Below are positions 1 through 7,598 of a stretch of DNA of 22,637 nucleotides, piece after piece (position 1 is the first letter of the stretch; the number at the start of each line of letters is the position of its first letter). The stretch is taken from assembly GCA_017853285.1 (NCBI GenBank), contig JAFMJU010000008.1, positions 1 to 22,637 of the forward strand. Reading direction: 5' to 3'. The notes under the pieces were generated by a model. That model did not search any database and was not told where the DNA came from. It worked only from the letters and a program-made list of their open reading frames with translations. The position numbers and the translations under genes are program-made. Origin of the DNA: Gemmataceae bacterium (lineage in GTDB: Bacteria > Planctomycetota > Planctomycetia > Gemmatales > Gemmataceae).

Positions 1-1
1 G

Positions 2-67
2 CACCAGGCCCTGGGCCAGCGGGGCGGTGACCTCGTGCTCGATGGTCCCGCCCGCGTGGCGGCCTAG
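2..67 (+). CDS. C-terminal tail of an unidentified protein (partial, cut by window start)
   Basis: The frame beginning at base 2 is open to a TAG at 65-67 and reads HQALGQRGGDLVLDGPARVAA. Codon third positions are mostly G or C (about 18 of 21), as expected for coding DNA in this genome. The same frame continues in good coding style after the TAG into the reading frame annotated at 98-454. The TAG may therefore be a nonsense mutation or base error inside one gene rather than a true end. I do not recognise the product. Confidence 0.35.
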   Translation, partial: HQALGQRGGDLVLDGPARVAA

Positions 68-97
68 CTCGAACTCTCGCGTTCCTGCAGCGACGAG

Positions 98-454
98 GTG
101 GAAAAACTGGTCCGCACCGGACTACCCCTCGCGGCCTCGGCTTCCAGACTCCCCGAAGGTGCCGGCAACGCCAAGGATGCCAACCCCCGGCCCGATCCGG
201 TGAACGGCGAACTCGACCGCCTGGCGATTGCCCTCAAACTGCTGGCGCCCAAATTGCTCGACGCGGCCCGCGCCCTGCCCGAGCCGGCCCGCAAGGAATC
301 GCTTGCCCTCCTCGCCGCCGACTGGCAGCGGCACGAGAGCCTTTACCTGCGCCTCGCCAGCGACCACACCGACCGCCAACCCAAGCTGAATGAACTGGCC
401 GCCATCGCCCGCGGCGCCCGCGAGGAAGCACTCCGCGAACACGCGCTGCTCTGA
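98..454 (+). CDS. Unidentified helical protein, possibly the 3' half of an interrupted gene
   Basis: A GTG-initiated frame of 118 codons ends at TGA 452-454. The protein is rich in Ala, Leu, Arg and Glu, looks mostly alpha-helical, and has no signal peptide, membrane segment or motif I recognise. No good ribosome binding site precedes the GTG. The ten codons between the upstream TAG (65-67) and this GTG (LELSRSCSDE) also look coding. The natural start is therefore probably upstream, in the frame that enters the window at base 2. Possible readings are a pseudogene or sequencing error with one TAG, or a separate small gene. No function can be assigned from sequence alone. Confidence 0.5.
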   Translation: MEKLVRTGLPLAASASRLPEGAGNAKDANPRPDPVNGELDRLAIALKLLAPKLLDAARALPEPARKESLALLAADWQRHESLYLRLASDHTDRQPKLNELAAIARGAREEALREHALL

Positions 455-765
455 AAAACCCTGCCCAGCCTTCGATCAATCCCTTCCCATCGCCTGCTGA
501 TTCAACGATCCGGTGGTGACTTAGCTCACCGTGCCGGGTGTCCTGCTTTTTCTACAACCAGTTGACCCCGATCAGTTTGCGCTTACACCCACCGACCATA
601 ACAAAAAGATTCTTGCTCGCGCCGACTGTGGCATGAGCTTCCCCATGAGCCAGTTTTTTTCTCGGTCCAAAAACCGTCTCCATCAAGGAATTGTCATCCC
701 TCCAACACCCGGATTTTCCGCCAAGCGGGTTGGCGGAATCATCCTGGTCGGGGGAGGGTGCGACG
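455..765. other. Intergenic region (311 bases) upstream of the VirD4-like gene
   Basis: No convincing gene is seen here. It contains a small hairpin (GGTGA at 515-519 with TCACC at 526-530, loop of six) about 12 bases before a T run at 543-548, too loose to call a terminator. It also contains a perfect 9-bp inverted repeat at 716-738 and a strong Shine-Dalgarno sequence at 751-758. Base composition is more AT-rich between about 540 and 690 than in the flanking genes, which suits a promoter region, but no -35/-10 pair stands out. Confidence 0.5.
716..738. repeat. Perfect 9-bp inverted repeat (hairpin or operator) before the VirD4-like gene
   Basis: TTCCGCCAA at 716-724 is the exact reverse complement of TTGGCGGAA at 730-738, with a five-base GCGGG spacer. 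It ends 27 bases before the preferred start codon at 766 and just before the Shine-Dalgarno sequence. It has no T tract, so it is not a terminator. It could be a repressor operator or a leader hairpin that modulates translation. Confidence 0.6.
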
Positions 766-2667
766 ATGGACAGGAAGACGGGAGAGCAAGACAAGGGACA
801 ACGGCGGGATCAGGAGGCTGGGGCGCGCGGCCCCGTTTATGATCCGACATCGCTCGAGATGATGCGGACCCTGAATGGCTCAGAGAACCCACCCCCTCAT
901 TTCACCCAGCATGTCTCCGGATCCATCCACACCGGCCTGCCGGATCTCGAGGATTACCTCGCCCCGCCTGAGTCCGGCTCGATGGTCCTGTCATCAACCA
1001 TCCCCCTGCTGAACACCAATCTCGCCGACCCGCTGCAGCGGGAGGCTGTCCACGGCGTCGACATCGCCTTCCAGGACAGGGAAAGGTCCACCCACCTCAT
1101 GGTGATCGGGCTGACCGGCACGGGCAAGAATGTCCGGGTGATCGATCCCCTGCGTGCTTCCGCCATCGCCGACCCCGGGCAGATCGTCATCTCCCTGTCG
1201 CTGAAGGCGGCCGACATCGGGCCGATCCGCGAGATGTGCAAGCGGGCCGGCAAACGCCTGGTGATCGTCAACCTGGGAAATCCCGAGCGTAGCATCCGGT
1301 GGAATCCCCTGGAAACCGACGACCCCGATGAGGCCCGCGATCTCATCCGAAGATTCGCCGACGCCGCCAAAAACCCTTATTCCAAGGGCGACTCGGAATT
1401 CTGGACCCAATGGGTCCGGTGCGGACTGCAGGGTTGCTGGGAAGAGGGTATCCGCTCCTTCCCGCTGATCCTCGAATTCTTCTCCCAACCCTACGACAGG
1501 GTCATCGATCAGTTGAAAGGCCACCGGAACACGAGCTCCAACCGGCTGGCCGAATACCTCTCCGGCCATTCCCAAAACGCCGAAACGGTGATGGCGTCGA
1601 TCCTCGGCACCCTCACCAGCCTCATCTCCCGCAACATGCTGAAGGTCCTCTCCAAAAACGAGCTCGACCTGAAACGCATTTTTCGCAAGCCGGTCTGCCT
1701 GCACATCGAGATCAACGAGGCGGAACTGGAAACCCAACGCCCGATGATCCAGATGCTGGCGCGCTGCGTGATCGACAACCTGATCTCCACCTCCGAGTAC
1801 ATGGGGCCCAAAAAACTCCCGGCTACCCTGTTCATCGACGATCTGCCCTCCCTGGGCTGCATCCTCACCATCGAAAGGGTTCTCACCCTGCGGTCTCGCC
1901 GCGTCGGCATCGTCGCGGGGGTGCAGTCGATCAGCTCCCTCGAACTCGCCTACGGGCCGAACGCCCGGTCGTTCCTCGAGGCGTTCAGCCACAAGATCGT
2001 CCTGGCCGGTTGCTCCCAGCCCGATGCCGACTATTTCTCGCACGCCAGCGGGGAGAGCTTCGTCATCCTGCCGGGCCACGAGGGCCAGAACCCGGTCTTC
2101 GCCAACCGCCCCCTGCTGTCCTCCTCTGAGATCCGCAGGGCGAATTGCCGGCACCCCCTCTTGGATTTGCCGGCGACCCTCTTTTTCGGCCCCGTCGCCT
2201 TCCAGGCCTACCTCCAGCGCTTCCACGAGATCCCGAGGTTCGCGGAAATCCTCCGCGCCACCAGGGGTGTGACCGGCCAGGAACGCCTGCGCAGAAAGCT
2301 CCCTCCATGCCCGACGCTGGCGGAACTCTGCCTCAAGCGCCCGACCGGCGTCACCGACACCCGCGGTTGGGATCCTAAACGCCTGGAGGCTTACATCGAA
2401 AAGCTGTTGCCTGCCATGGGTTTGCCCGAGGCGAAATGGTCCCTGGCGGGGTGGTGGTGGAAGAATCTGAGGAAAACCTATAGCGAAAAACCGGAAATCA
2501 TCGTCCAGTTTTCCGAAAAGCTGCTCGCCTGCGAGGGCTCCCTGAAGGAGTACTACGACGCGACCGATTTGAGCGAAACCGAAAGCATCGAGGGCAATCT
2601 CTTCTTCATGCAATACCTGCGGTATGTCCCCAAGGACCGCCTCGCGAGGAAAAGGCGCCCCCACTGA
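766..2667 (+). CDS. VirD4/TraG-family DNA-transfer-like ATPase (type IV coupling protein homologue)
   Basis: The predicted product has 633 residues. The start ATG at 766 is preferred because GGGGAGGG lies seven bases upstream; a longer TTG-initiated frame from 691 is less likely. The Walker A-like loop is GLTGTGKN at residues 115-122. It is followed by a block like the VirD4 'VIPxLL...VVxDPKGE' region, but with SLKAAD where DPKGE is usual, then by 'WNPL' (VirD4 has FNPL). The Walker B-like segment LFIDDLPSLG carries D358-D359 where VirD4 proteins have DE. It is followed by 'GVQSISSLELAYG', matching the VQSxxQL sensor motif. Family members couple DNA substrates to type IV secretion channels. 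This one lacks the usual N-terminal membrane segments, and no relaxase or channel gene is in the window. It could be a soluble coupling ATPase or a repurposed one. Confidence 0.8.
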   Translation: MDRKTGEQDKGQRRDQEAGARGPVYDPTSLEMMRTLNGSENPPPHFTQHVSGSIHTGLPDLEDYLAPPESGSMVLSSTIPLLNTNLADPLQREAVHGVDIAFQDRERSTHLMVIGLTGTGKNVRVIDPLRASAIADPGQIVISLSLKAADIGPIREMCKRAGKRLVIVNLGNPERSIRWNPLETDDPDEARDLIRRFADAAKNPYSKGDSEFWTQWVRCGLQGCWEEGIRSFPLILEFFSQPYDRVIDQLKGHRNTSSNRLAEYLSGHSQNAETVMASILGTLTSLISRNMLKVLSKNELDLKRIFRKPVCLHIEINEAELETQRPMIQMLARCVIDNLISTSEYMGPKKLPATLFIDDLPSLGCILTIERVLTLRSRRVGIVAGVQSISSLELAYGPNARSFLEAFSHKIVLAGCSQPDADYFSHASGESFVILPGHEGQNPVFANRPLLSSSEIRRANCRHPLLDLPATLFFGPVAFQAYLQRFHEIPRFAEILRATRGVTGQERLRRKLPPCPTLAELCLKRPTGVTDTRGWDPKRLEAYIEKLLPAMGLPEAKWSLAGWWWKNLRKTYSEKPEIIVQFSEKLLACEGSLKEYYDATDLSETESIEGNLFFMQYLRYVPKDRLARKRRPH

Positions 2668-2720
2668 CGCCAATCACTCCGAAACCAGGTTTCCAACCCA
2701 AAAACCTCCAGGATCGGCCC

Positions 2721-3095
2721 ATGCGCAAGCCCAGAAAAAAGCATTGCCTCATGGCCGTCACGGCCACGGGGGTTCTCATCGGCCCCATCCGGTCGAGGGA
2801 AAACTGTTGCAACTGGTACCTCGCCCTGGTGCCAAGGCCCGTGCTTCGCGGGGTTCGCCTGACCCTGCTGTTGGACCCTGGAGAAACAGATAAACTCCTG
2901 GTCGATATCACCCGCCAACTCAATCGCGAACTGCGCGGGGGGTCGCCCCCCCGCCGTTGCGCTGGCTGGTTGGCCCTGCGCGATTGGATCGAGGAGCACC
3001 TTCCAGAGGAAGTGCTGGCTGATTTTGACATGGTGGATGAGAAATACGGCTCCACCGAGAAGTCCTCGGCTGAAATCGAGACCTACGAGATCTGA
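2721..3095 (+). CDS. Small unknown protein downstream of the VirD4-like ATPase
   Basis: This is a frame of 124 codons starting 53 bases after the ATPase gene, with a weak AGGA about eight bases before the ATG. An in-frame ATG at 2751 is an alternative start. The N-terminus is basic (MRKPRKKH) and the C-terminus is acidic (EEHLPEEVLADFDMVDEKYG), with a central Leu-rich stretch LRGVRLTLLLDPGE. There is no signal peptide or membrane helix. A G6-TCG-C7 palindrome at 2937-2952 lies within it and is a likely place for sequencing slips, though the frame stays open. I do not recognise the family. Its position suggests co-transcription with the ATPase. Confidence 0.55.
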   Translation: MRKPRKKHCLMAVTATGVLIGPIRSRENCCNWYLALVPRPVLRGVRLTLLLDPGETDKLLVDITRQLNRELRGGSPPRRCAGWLALRDWIEEHLPEEVLADFDMVDEKYGSTEKSSAEIETYEI

Positions 3096-3160
3096 CCCAT
3101 TGGAAATGCCTTCTGGCCAAAACCTGGCCAATATTGCCCCTACCGTGATTGGAAAAAATC

Positions 3161-3493
3161 ATGAACCCCGCTGGCCCAAAGGTTGAAACCTGGCAACCCT
3201 TCCACGAATTCAAGTGGCAAAACGGTAAACAGGTCCCCGACGGGCCCGGAACACGCCCCGAGGGTGACACGGTGGGATGCTATCTGTTCTCCTGCCGCTG
3301 CAGGAACGAGAAAGGAGGGGTCTACTATGTCACCTTCCCCGGTCTGCTGAATCCGCGCCTCGAAAGCAAACCCATCCTTTGGGGCCTGACTCCGCTCCAT
3401 GACATCGAGGCCGTGGAGGCTTGGCGCGACCTGCCAGAACCACACCTGCCGGGCCGGTTGGACTCCCAGTTCCCAAACACACTTCCGGAATGA
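3161..3493 (+). CDS. Small unknown protein, second gene after the VirD4-like ATPase
   Basis: The product has about 110 residues. ATG 3161 is chosen over an in-frame TTG at 3149 because GGAAAA at 3151-3156 can serve as its ribosome binding site. The protein contains two close cysteines in 'LFSCRCRNEKGG', then 'VYYVTFPGLLNP' and a Pro-rich C-terminus. No transmembrane segment or known catalytic motif is visible. It starts 65 bases after the preceding small gene and is probably in the same transcription unit. Family unknown. Confidence 0.5.
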   Translation: MNPAGPKVETWQPFHEFKWQNGKQVPDGPGTRPEGDTVGCYLFSCRCRNEKGGVYYVTFPGLLNPRLESKPILWGLTPLHDIEAVEAWRDLPEPHLPGRLDSQFPNTLPE

Positions 3494-3988
3494 GGATCTG
3501 TTCCCCCCCCCAAAACAGCCGTGGCGAAATCCCAATCCGGACAACCACCCCCAACTAGACAGGAATTGAATAAATGCAACGCGAGCCATGAAGGGCCCAG
3601 GTTTTCAGCCCGCCGAGGAACACCCCGCATCCAAAGGATTTGACTTGCAAACCACTGTTGATTGGCCTCGAAAATTGCAACCTAAACCATTGCGGTGCCA
3701 AACATTGTGGCGAATGAGCGCAAACTGTTCCCGGCCAACTGTTCTCAGGCGAAGGCGGTTGTGGGGATAAGAATTGGACTAGGTGGAGATTTTTCCCCCT
3801 ACCGTTGGCTCATTCGGCAGGTGTGGATCAACCGGCGCGGCATACGGCAAATCTTGGCTATTTTGCGCAGGCCACCGTCAGGCGCCGTGGTGGAATCGGT
3901 TCCCAGACCGGTAGGATAAAACCTGGGGTTCGTCAGGTGTCCGGGATGCCAAGATGACCCCCTGCTACCCGAGGGAGCCCGCCGACTG
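3494..3988. other. 495-base intergenic region before glgB, no convincing gene
   Basis: Short frames here (for example 3588-3770 and 3695-3919) have poor codon bias and no ribosome binding sites. Visible features are a run of nine C at 3503-3511, and a near-perfect direct repeat of AACTGTTC(C/T)C at 3723-3732 and 3737-3746 (14 bases start to start). TAGGAT at 3912-3917 is a possible -10 without a good -35. A GAGGGAG purine run around 3970 sits slightly far from the glgB ATG. No tRNA-like fold was seen. The length suggests it holds the promoter and control sites of glgBA. Confidence 0.5.
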
Positions 3989-5974
3989 ATGGACAGCGAC
4001 CGTCCGGTACCTATGGCTTCCTTCTCCACCGCATCCTCCCTGCCGCACACCCACCCCAACGGCGGACTGACTCGGGAAGATCTGTACCTATTCAACGAAG
4101 GTCGGCAGTTCCGCCTGCACCGGCACTTGGGGGCGCATCCTGGCTTTGTGGGCGGGGTGCCCGGCACACGGTTCGCCGTCTGGGCCCCGCATGCCCGGTC
4201 GGTCTCGGTCATCGGGGATTTCAACCACTGGAACCGGGGCGCCCACCCGCTGATGTCGCTGGGCGAATCGGGCGTGTGGGCCGGCTTCGTGGCCGGGGTG
4301 GGCAACGGGGCCAACTACAAATACCACCTCGTCTCCCACAACGCGGGCTACGCGGTGGACAAGGCCGATCCGGTCTCCTTCCGCATGGAATGCCCGCCCC
4401 GCACGGCCAGCGTGGTCTGGGATCTGGACTATGGGTGGGGCGATGGCGCCTGGATGGCCGCGCGAGGCGAGCGCCAGCGACTGGATTCCCCTTGGAGCAT
4501 CTACGAGGTGCACCTGGGCAGTTGGATGCGCTCGCCGGATGACCCCGGCCATGTGCTGGGCTACCGCGAATTGGCGCCCCGGCTGGTGAATCATGTCCGC
4601 AAGATGGGTTTCACCCATGTAGAGTTGCTGCCGGTGATGGAACACCCGTTCTACGGGTCGTGGGGGTACCAGGTGACGGGTTTCTTCGCCCCGTCCAGCC
4701 GCCAAGGTTCCCCGCAGGATCTGATGTTCCTCATCGACTCGCTGCATCAGGCGGGCATCGGCGTCATCCTCGACTGGGTGCCCAGCCATTTCCCGTCCGA
4801 CGAGCACGGCTTGGCCTATTTCGACGGCACCCACCTGTACGAGCACGCCGACCCCCGCCAGGGCCACCACCCGGATTGGAACTCCTGCATCTTCAACTAT
4901 GGCCGCCACGAGGTGCGCAGCTTCCTGATCTCCAGCGCCCTGTTCTGGTTGGAGGTGTTTCACATCGACGCGTTGCGCGTCGACGCCGTCGCCAGCATGC
5001 TCTACCTCGACTACTCCCGTCGCGAGGGGGAATGGATCCCCAACCGCCACGGGGGCCGCGAGAACCTGGAGGCGATCGACTTCCTGCGCCAGCTCAACGA
5101 GCAGGTCTACCTCTCCTATCCCGATGTGCAGACAATCGCCGAGGAATCCACCGCGTGGCCGAAAGTCAGCCGCCCGGTGTCAGATGGCGGCCTCGGCTTC
5201 GGCCTCAAGTGGGACATGGGCTGGATGCACGACACGCTCAGCCATTTCGGGCGCGACCCGATCCACCGCCGTTGGCACCACCGCGAGTTGACCTTCCGCG
5301 GCCTCTACCAACACTCGGAGAACTTCGTGCTGCCCCTGTCCCACGACGAGGTGGTGCACATGAAGGGGTCGCTCCTGGGAAAGATGAACGGCGACGACTG
5401 GCGCAAGTTCGCCCAGTTGCGACTGCTGTTTGGCTACCAGTTCGGCCAGGCGGGCAAGAAACTGGTCTTCATGGGCGGGGAATGGGGCCAACGGGCCGAG
5501 TGGAAGCACGAGACCAGCCTCGACTGGCACGAACTGGAAGATTCCCGCCACGCCGGTGTCATGGAATGGGTCTCCCGCCTCGCGAACTTTATGCGTCAGG
5601 AACCGGCCCTGCATGAGGGGGATTGCGAGCCCTGGGGTACCTGGTGGATAGAGCCCGATGATGCTGACAACGGGGTGCTGGTCTTCGCCCGCCGCGACCG
5701 GGCCGACAGTTCGGTGGTGGTGTGCGCCTGCAACTTCACCCCGGTGGCCCGGCCCGGATGGCGGGTGGGCCTGCCGTGGGCCGGCACCTGGGCCGAGCGG
5801 CTGAATTCCGATGCCGTCGAATTCGGTGGCACCGGAATGGACAACGCTGGGGGCGTGACGGCCGAACCCATGCCCTGGCAGGGCCAGGCGGCAAGCGCCG
5901 AAGTGAACATTCCCCCGCTGGGTGTGGTGTTCCTCCATGCCCTGAACCCGGCGGGGCCCATCCAGGCGAGGTGA
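3989..5974 (+). CDS. glgB: 1,4-alpha-glucan branching enzyme
   Basis: The 661-residue protein introduces alpha-1,6 branches into glycogen in the cytoplasm. A CBM48 domain is visible from about residue 59 (RFAVWAPHARSVSVIGDFNHW), followed by a GH13 (alpha/beta)8 barrel. The catalytic nucleophile is D332 in 'DALRVDAVASML', the general acid/base Glu lies in AEEST at 384-388, and the transition-state Asp is D453 in 'LSHDEVVH'. The family-typical 'YGSWGYQVTGFFAPSSR' is present. The length is somewhat shorter than E. coli GlgB (728), consistent with a single N-terminal CBM48. The gene is followed after seven bases by glgA, so the two are clearly an operon. An alternative ATG at 4013 exists, but 3989 is kept as the longer frame. 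Confidence 0.97.
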   Translation: MDSDRPVPMASFSTASSLPHTHPNGGLTREDLYLFNEGRQFRLHRHLGAHPGFVGGVPGTRFAVWAPHARSVSVIGDFNHWNRGAHPLMSLGESGVWAGFVAGVGNGANYKYHLVSHNAGYAVDKADPVSFRMECPPRTASVVWDLDYGWGDGAWMAARGERQRLDSPWSIYEVHLGSWMRSPDDPGHVLGYRELAPRLVNHVRKMGFTHVELLPVMEHPFYGSWGYQVTGFFAPSSRQGSPQDLMFLIDSLHQAGIGVILDWVPSHFPSDEHGLAYFDGTHLYEHADPRQGHHPDWNSCIFNYGRHEVRSFLISSALFWLEVFHIDALRVDAVASMLYLDYSRREGEWIPNRHGGRENLEAIDFLRQLNEQVYLSYPDVQTIAEESTAWPKVSRPVSDGGLGFGLKWDMGWMHDTLSHFGRDPIHRRWHHRELTFRGLYQHSENFVLPLSHDEVVHMKGSLLGKMNGDDWRKFAQLRLLFGYQFGQAGKKLVFMGGEWGQRAEWKHETSLDWHELEDSRHAGVMEWVSRLANFMRQEPALHEGDCEPWGTWWIEPDDADNGVLVFARRDRADSSVVVCACNFTPVARPGWRVGLPWAGTWAERLNSDAVEFGGTGMDNAGGVTAEPMPWQGQAASAEVNIPPLGVVFLHALNPAGPIQAR

Positions 5975-5981
5975 CTTGACA

Positions 5982-7502
5982 ATGCGTGTGCTGTTGGTGG
6001 CCTCCGAGGTCGCCGGATTCGCGAAGACGGGTGGTCTGGCGGATGTGGCCGGTGCCCTGCCGCGCGCCCTCGCGCGGTTGGGTGTCGACTGCCAGGTGGT
6101 GATGCCCCTGTTCGACAGTTGCCTCCGCACCGGACGGTGCGAGCCCACCAACCTGCGCTGCAGGGTTCCGGTCGGCCCCGGCGAAGGGGTGGAGGTGGAG
6201 TTCTGGCGGTCCACGCTGCCAGGCTCCGCCGTTCCCGTTTGGTTCGTCAGCTCGGGCGACATGTTCAACCGCGATCAGCCGGAATACGGCCGCGGACTCT
6301 ACCAGTTCGCCGGCACCGACGGCTCGCGTCGCGACTACCCGGACAATGGGGCGCGCTTCGCGCTGTTCGCCCGTGCCGCCCTCGAACTGCCCCGCATGCT
6401 CGACTGGTGGCCCGACACCATCCATGCCAACGATTGGCAGACCGGCCTGCTCCCCGTTTACCTGCGCGAGCACCTCGACAACCACCCCGACCCAGGCGTC
6501 GCCGAGCGGGCCCGCAGGGTTTCCACGCTGTTCACCATCCACAACATCGCCTACCAGGGGGCTTTCCCGCCATCCATGATGGAGTGGGCCCGGCTTGACT
6601 GGCGGCTTTACAACCCCCTCCAGCTCGAGTTTTACCACCAGCTCAACTTCCTGAAGGCCGGCCTGGTCTTCGCCGACCAGGTCTCCACCGTCAGCCCCAC
6701 TTACGCCCGCGAGATCCAAACTCCCTGGTTCGGTTGCGGCATGCAGGGGGTGTTGGTGGAGCGGGCCGAACGGCTTTCCGGCATCGTCAACGGCGTGGAT
6801 TACGACGAGTGGAACCCGGCCGTGGACCGCCATTTGCCGGCGCGCTACGACGAGACTTCGTTCGAGACCCACAAGCCCGAGTGCAAGCGGATGCTCCAGA
6901 CCCGGCTGGGCCTCCCGGCCCTGCCCGAGCGGCCCGTTCTTGGCATGATCGCCAGGCTCGTGGAGCAGAAGGGGTTTGACATCCTGCGCCCGGCGGCCCA
7001 GGCCTTCCTGACCAACGGCGCGCAACTGGTCGTTCTGGGTGAGGGAGACAGCCGCCACCGGCAGATGCTGCGAGGCCTGGCCGACCAGTACCCCAATCAG
7101 GTGGGTGTCTATCTGGGTTTCGACGAGAAGCTGGCACACCTGATCGAGGCCGGTTCCGACGCCTACCTCATGCCCAGCCAGTACGAACCCTCGGGGCTGA
7201 ACCAGCTCTACTCCCTCAAATACGGCACGCCTCCCATCGTCCGCGGAACCGGCGGATTGGCGGACACCGTCACCGACACCAACGATGCCACCCTGGCCGA
7301 TGGCACCGCCACCGGTTTCGTCTTCCAGGACTACACCCCCGAGGCGCTGCGGGACTGCGGTCTGCGCGCCCTGCACCTCTGGAGCCAGCGCCACGAAAAG
7401 TGGAACTCCGTGGTGCGCAACGGCATGCGGCAGGACTGGTCCTGGTCCCGCAGCGCCGGCAGCTATCTGGCCCTGTACGAGAAAATGCGCCGGCCGGGCT
7501 GA
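5982..7502 (+). CDS. glgA: Glycogen synthase (ADP-glucose type, GT5)
   Basis: The 506-residue protein elongates alpha-1,4-glucan from ADP-glucose. Start ATG 5982 gives the canonical N-terminus MRVLLVASEVAGFAKTGGLADV, with the nucleotide-sugar-binding KTGGL at residues 15-19. An in-frame TTG at 5976 is rejected. Other family marks are HANDWQTGL, TIHNIAYQG, and the C-terminal 'EPSGLNQLYSLKYGT' with the catalytic Glu, followed by RGTGGLADTV. The Shine-Dalgarno AGGTGA (5969-5974) overlaps the glgB stop codon, indicating translational coupling. It forms the glycogen operon with glgB; glgC and glgP are not in the window. Confidence 0.97.
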   Translation: MRVLLVASEVAGFAKTGGLADVAGALPRALARLGVDCQVVMPLFDSCLRTGRCEPTNLRCRVPVGPGEGVEVEFWRSTLPGSAVPVWFVSSGDMFNRDQPEYGRGLYQFAGTDGSRRDYPDNGARFALFARAALELPRMLDWWPDTIHANDWQTGLLPVYLREHLDNHPDPGVAERARRVSTLFTIHNIAYQGAFPPSMMEWARLDWRLYNPLQLEFYHQLNFLKAGLVFADQVSTVSPTYAREIQTPWFGCGMQGVLVERAERLSGIVNGVDYDEWNPAVDRHLPARYDETSFETHKPECKRMLQTRLGLPALPERPVLGMIARLVEQKGFDILRPAAQAFLTNGAQLVVLGEGDSRHRQMLRGLADQYPNQVGVYLGFDEKLAHLIEAGSDAYLMPSQYEPSGLNQLYSLKYGTPPIVRGTGGLADTVTDTNDATLADGTATGFVFQDYTPEALRDCGLRALHLWSQRHEKWNSVVRNGMRQDWSWSRSAGSYLALYEKMRRPG

Positions 7503-7549
7503 AACTCGTTTCCCAAAGGCCCCTTCCCACGGTCAAACCGTTGCTCTTC

Positions 7550-7558
7550 TGGTATACT
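7550..7558 (+). promoter_or_regulatory. Candidate extended -10 promoter of the PqaA-like gene
   Basis: TGGTATACT matches the extended -10 pattern TGnTATAAT with one mismatch and lies about 40 bases upstream of the next start codon. The region 17 bases upstream (CGGTCA) is only a partial -35, which is acceptable for extended -10 promoters. It sits in the 96-base gap after glgA. Confidence 0.4.
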
Positions 7559-7598
7559 CCGGGCGATTCATTTCCACTGACCCGCCCGGGACTTACCC

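Noticed and set aside
515..548. Small hairpin plus T run after the first gene as a terminator
   Set aside because: The stem is only 5 bp, and the T run starts 12 bases beyond it.
994..2673. 559-codon open frame on the minus strand opposite the VirD4-like gene
   Set aside because: It is a shadow of a GC-rich gene. The + strand frame has recognisable P-loop and VQS motifs, whereas the antisense product has none.
3588..3919. Two short + strand frames of 60 and 74 codons before glgB
   Set aside because: They overlap each other, have no ribosome binding site and show codon usage unlike the neighbours.
5736..7394. 552-codon minus-strand frame opposite glgB/glgA
   Set aside because: It lies antisense to two clearly identified enzymes and its product has no family resemblance, so it is a codon-phase artefact.
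7529..7541. ACGGT/ACCGT hairpin after glgA as a terminator
   Set aside because: The 5-bp stem with no proper T tract is too weak.
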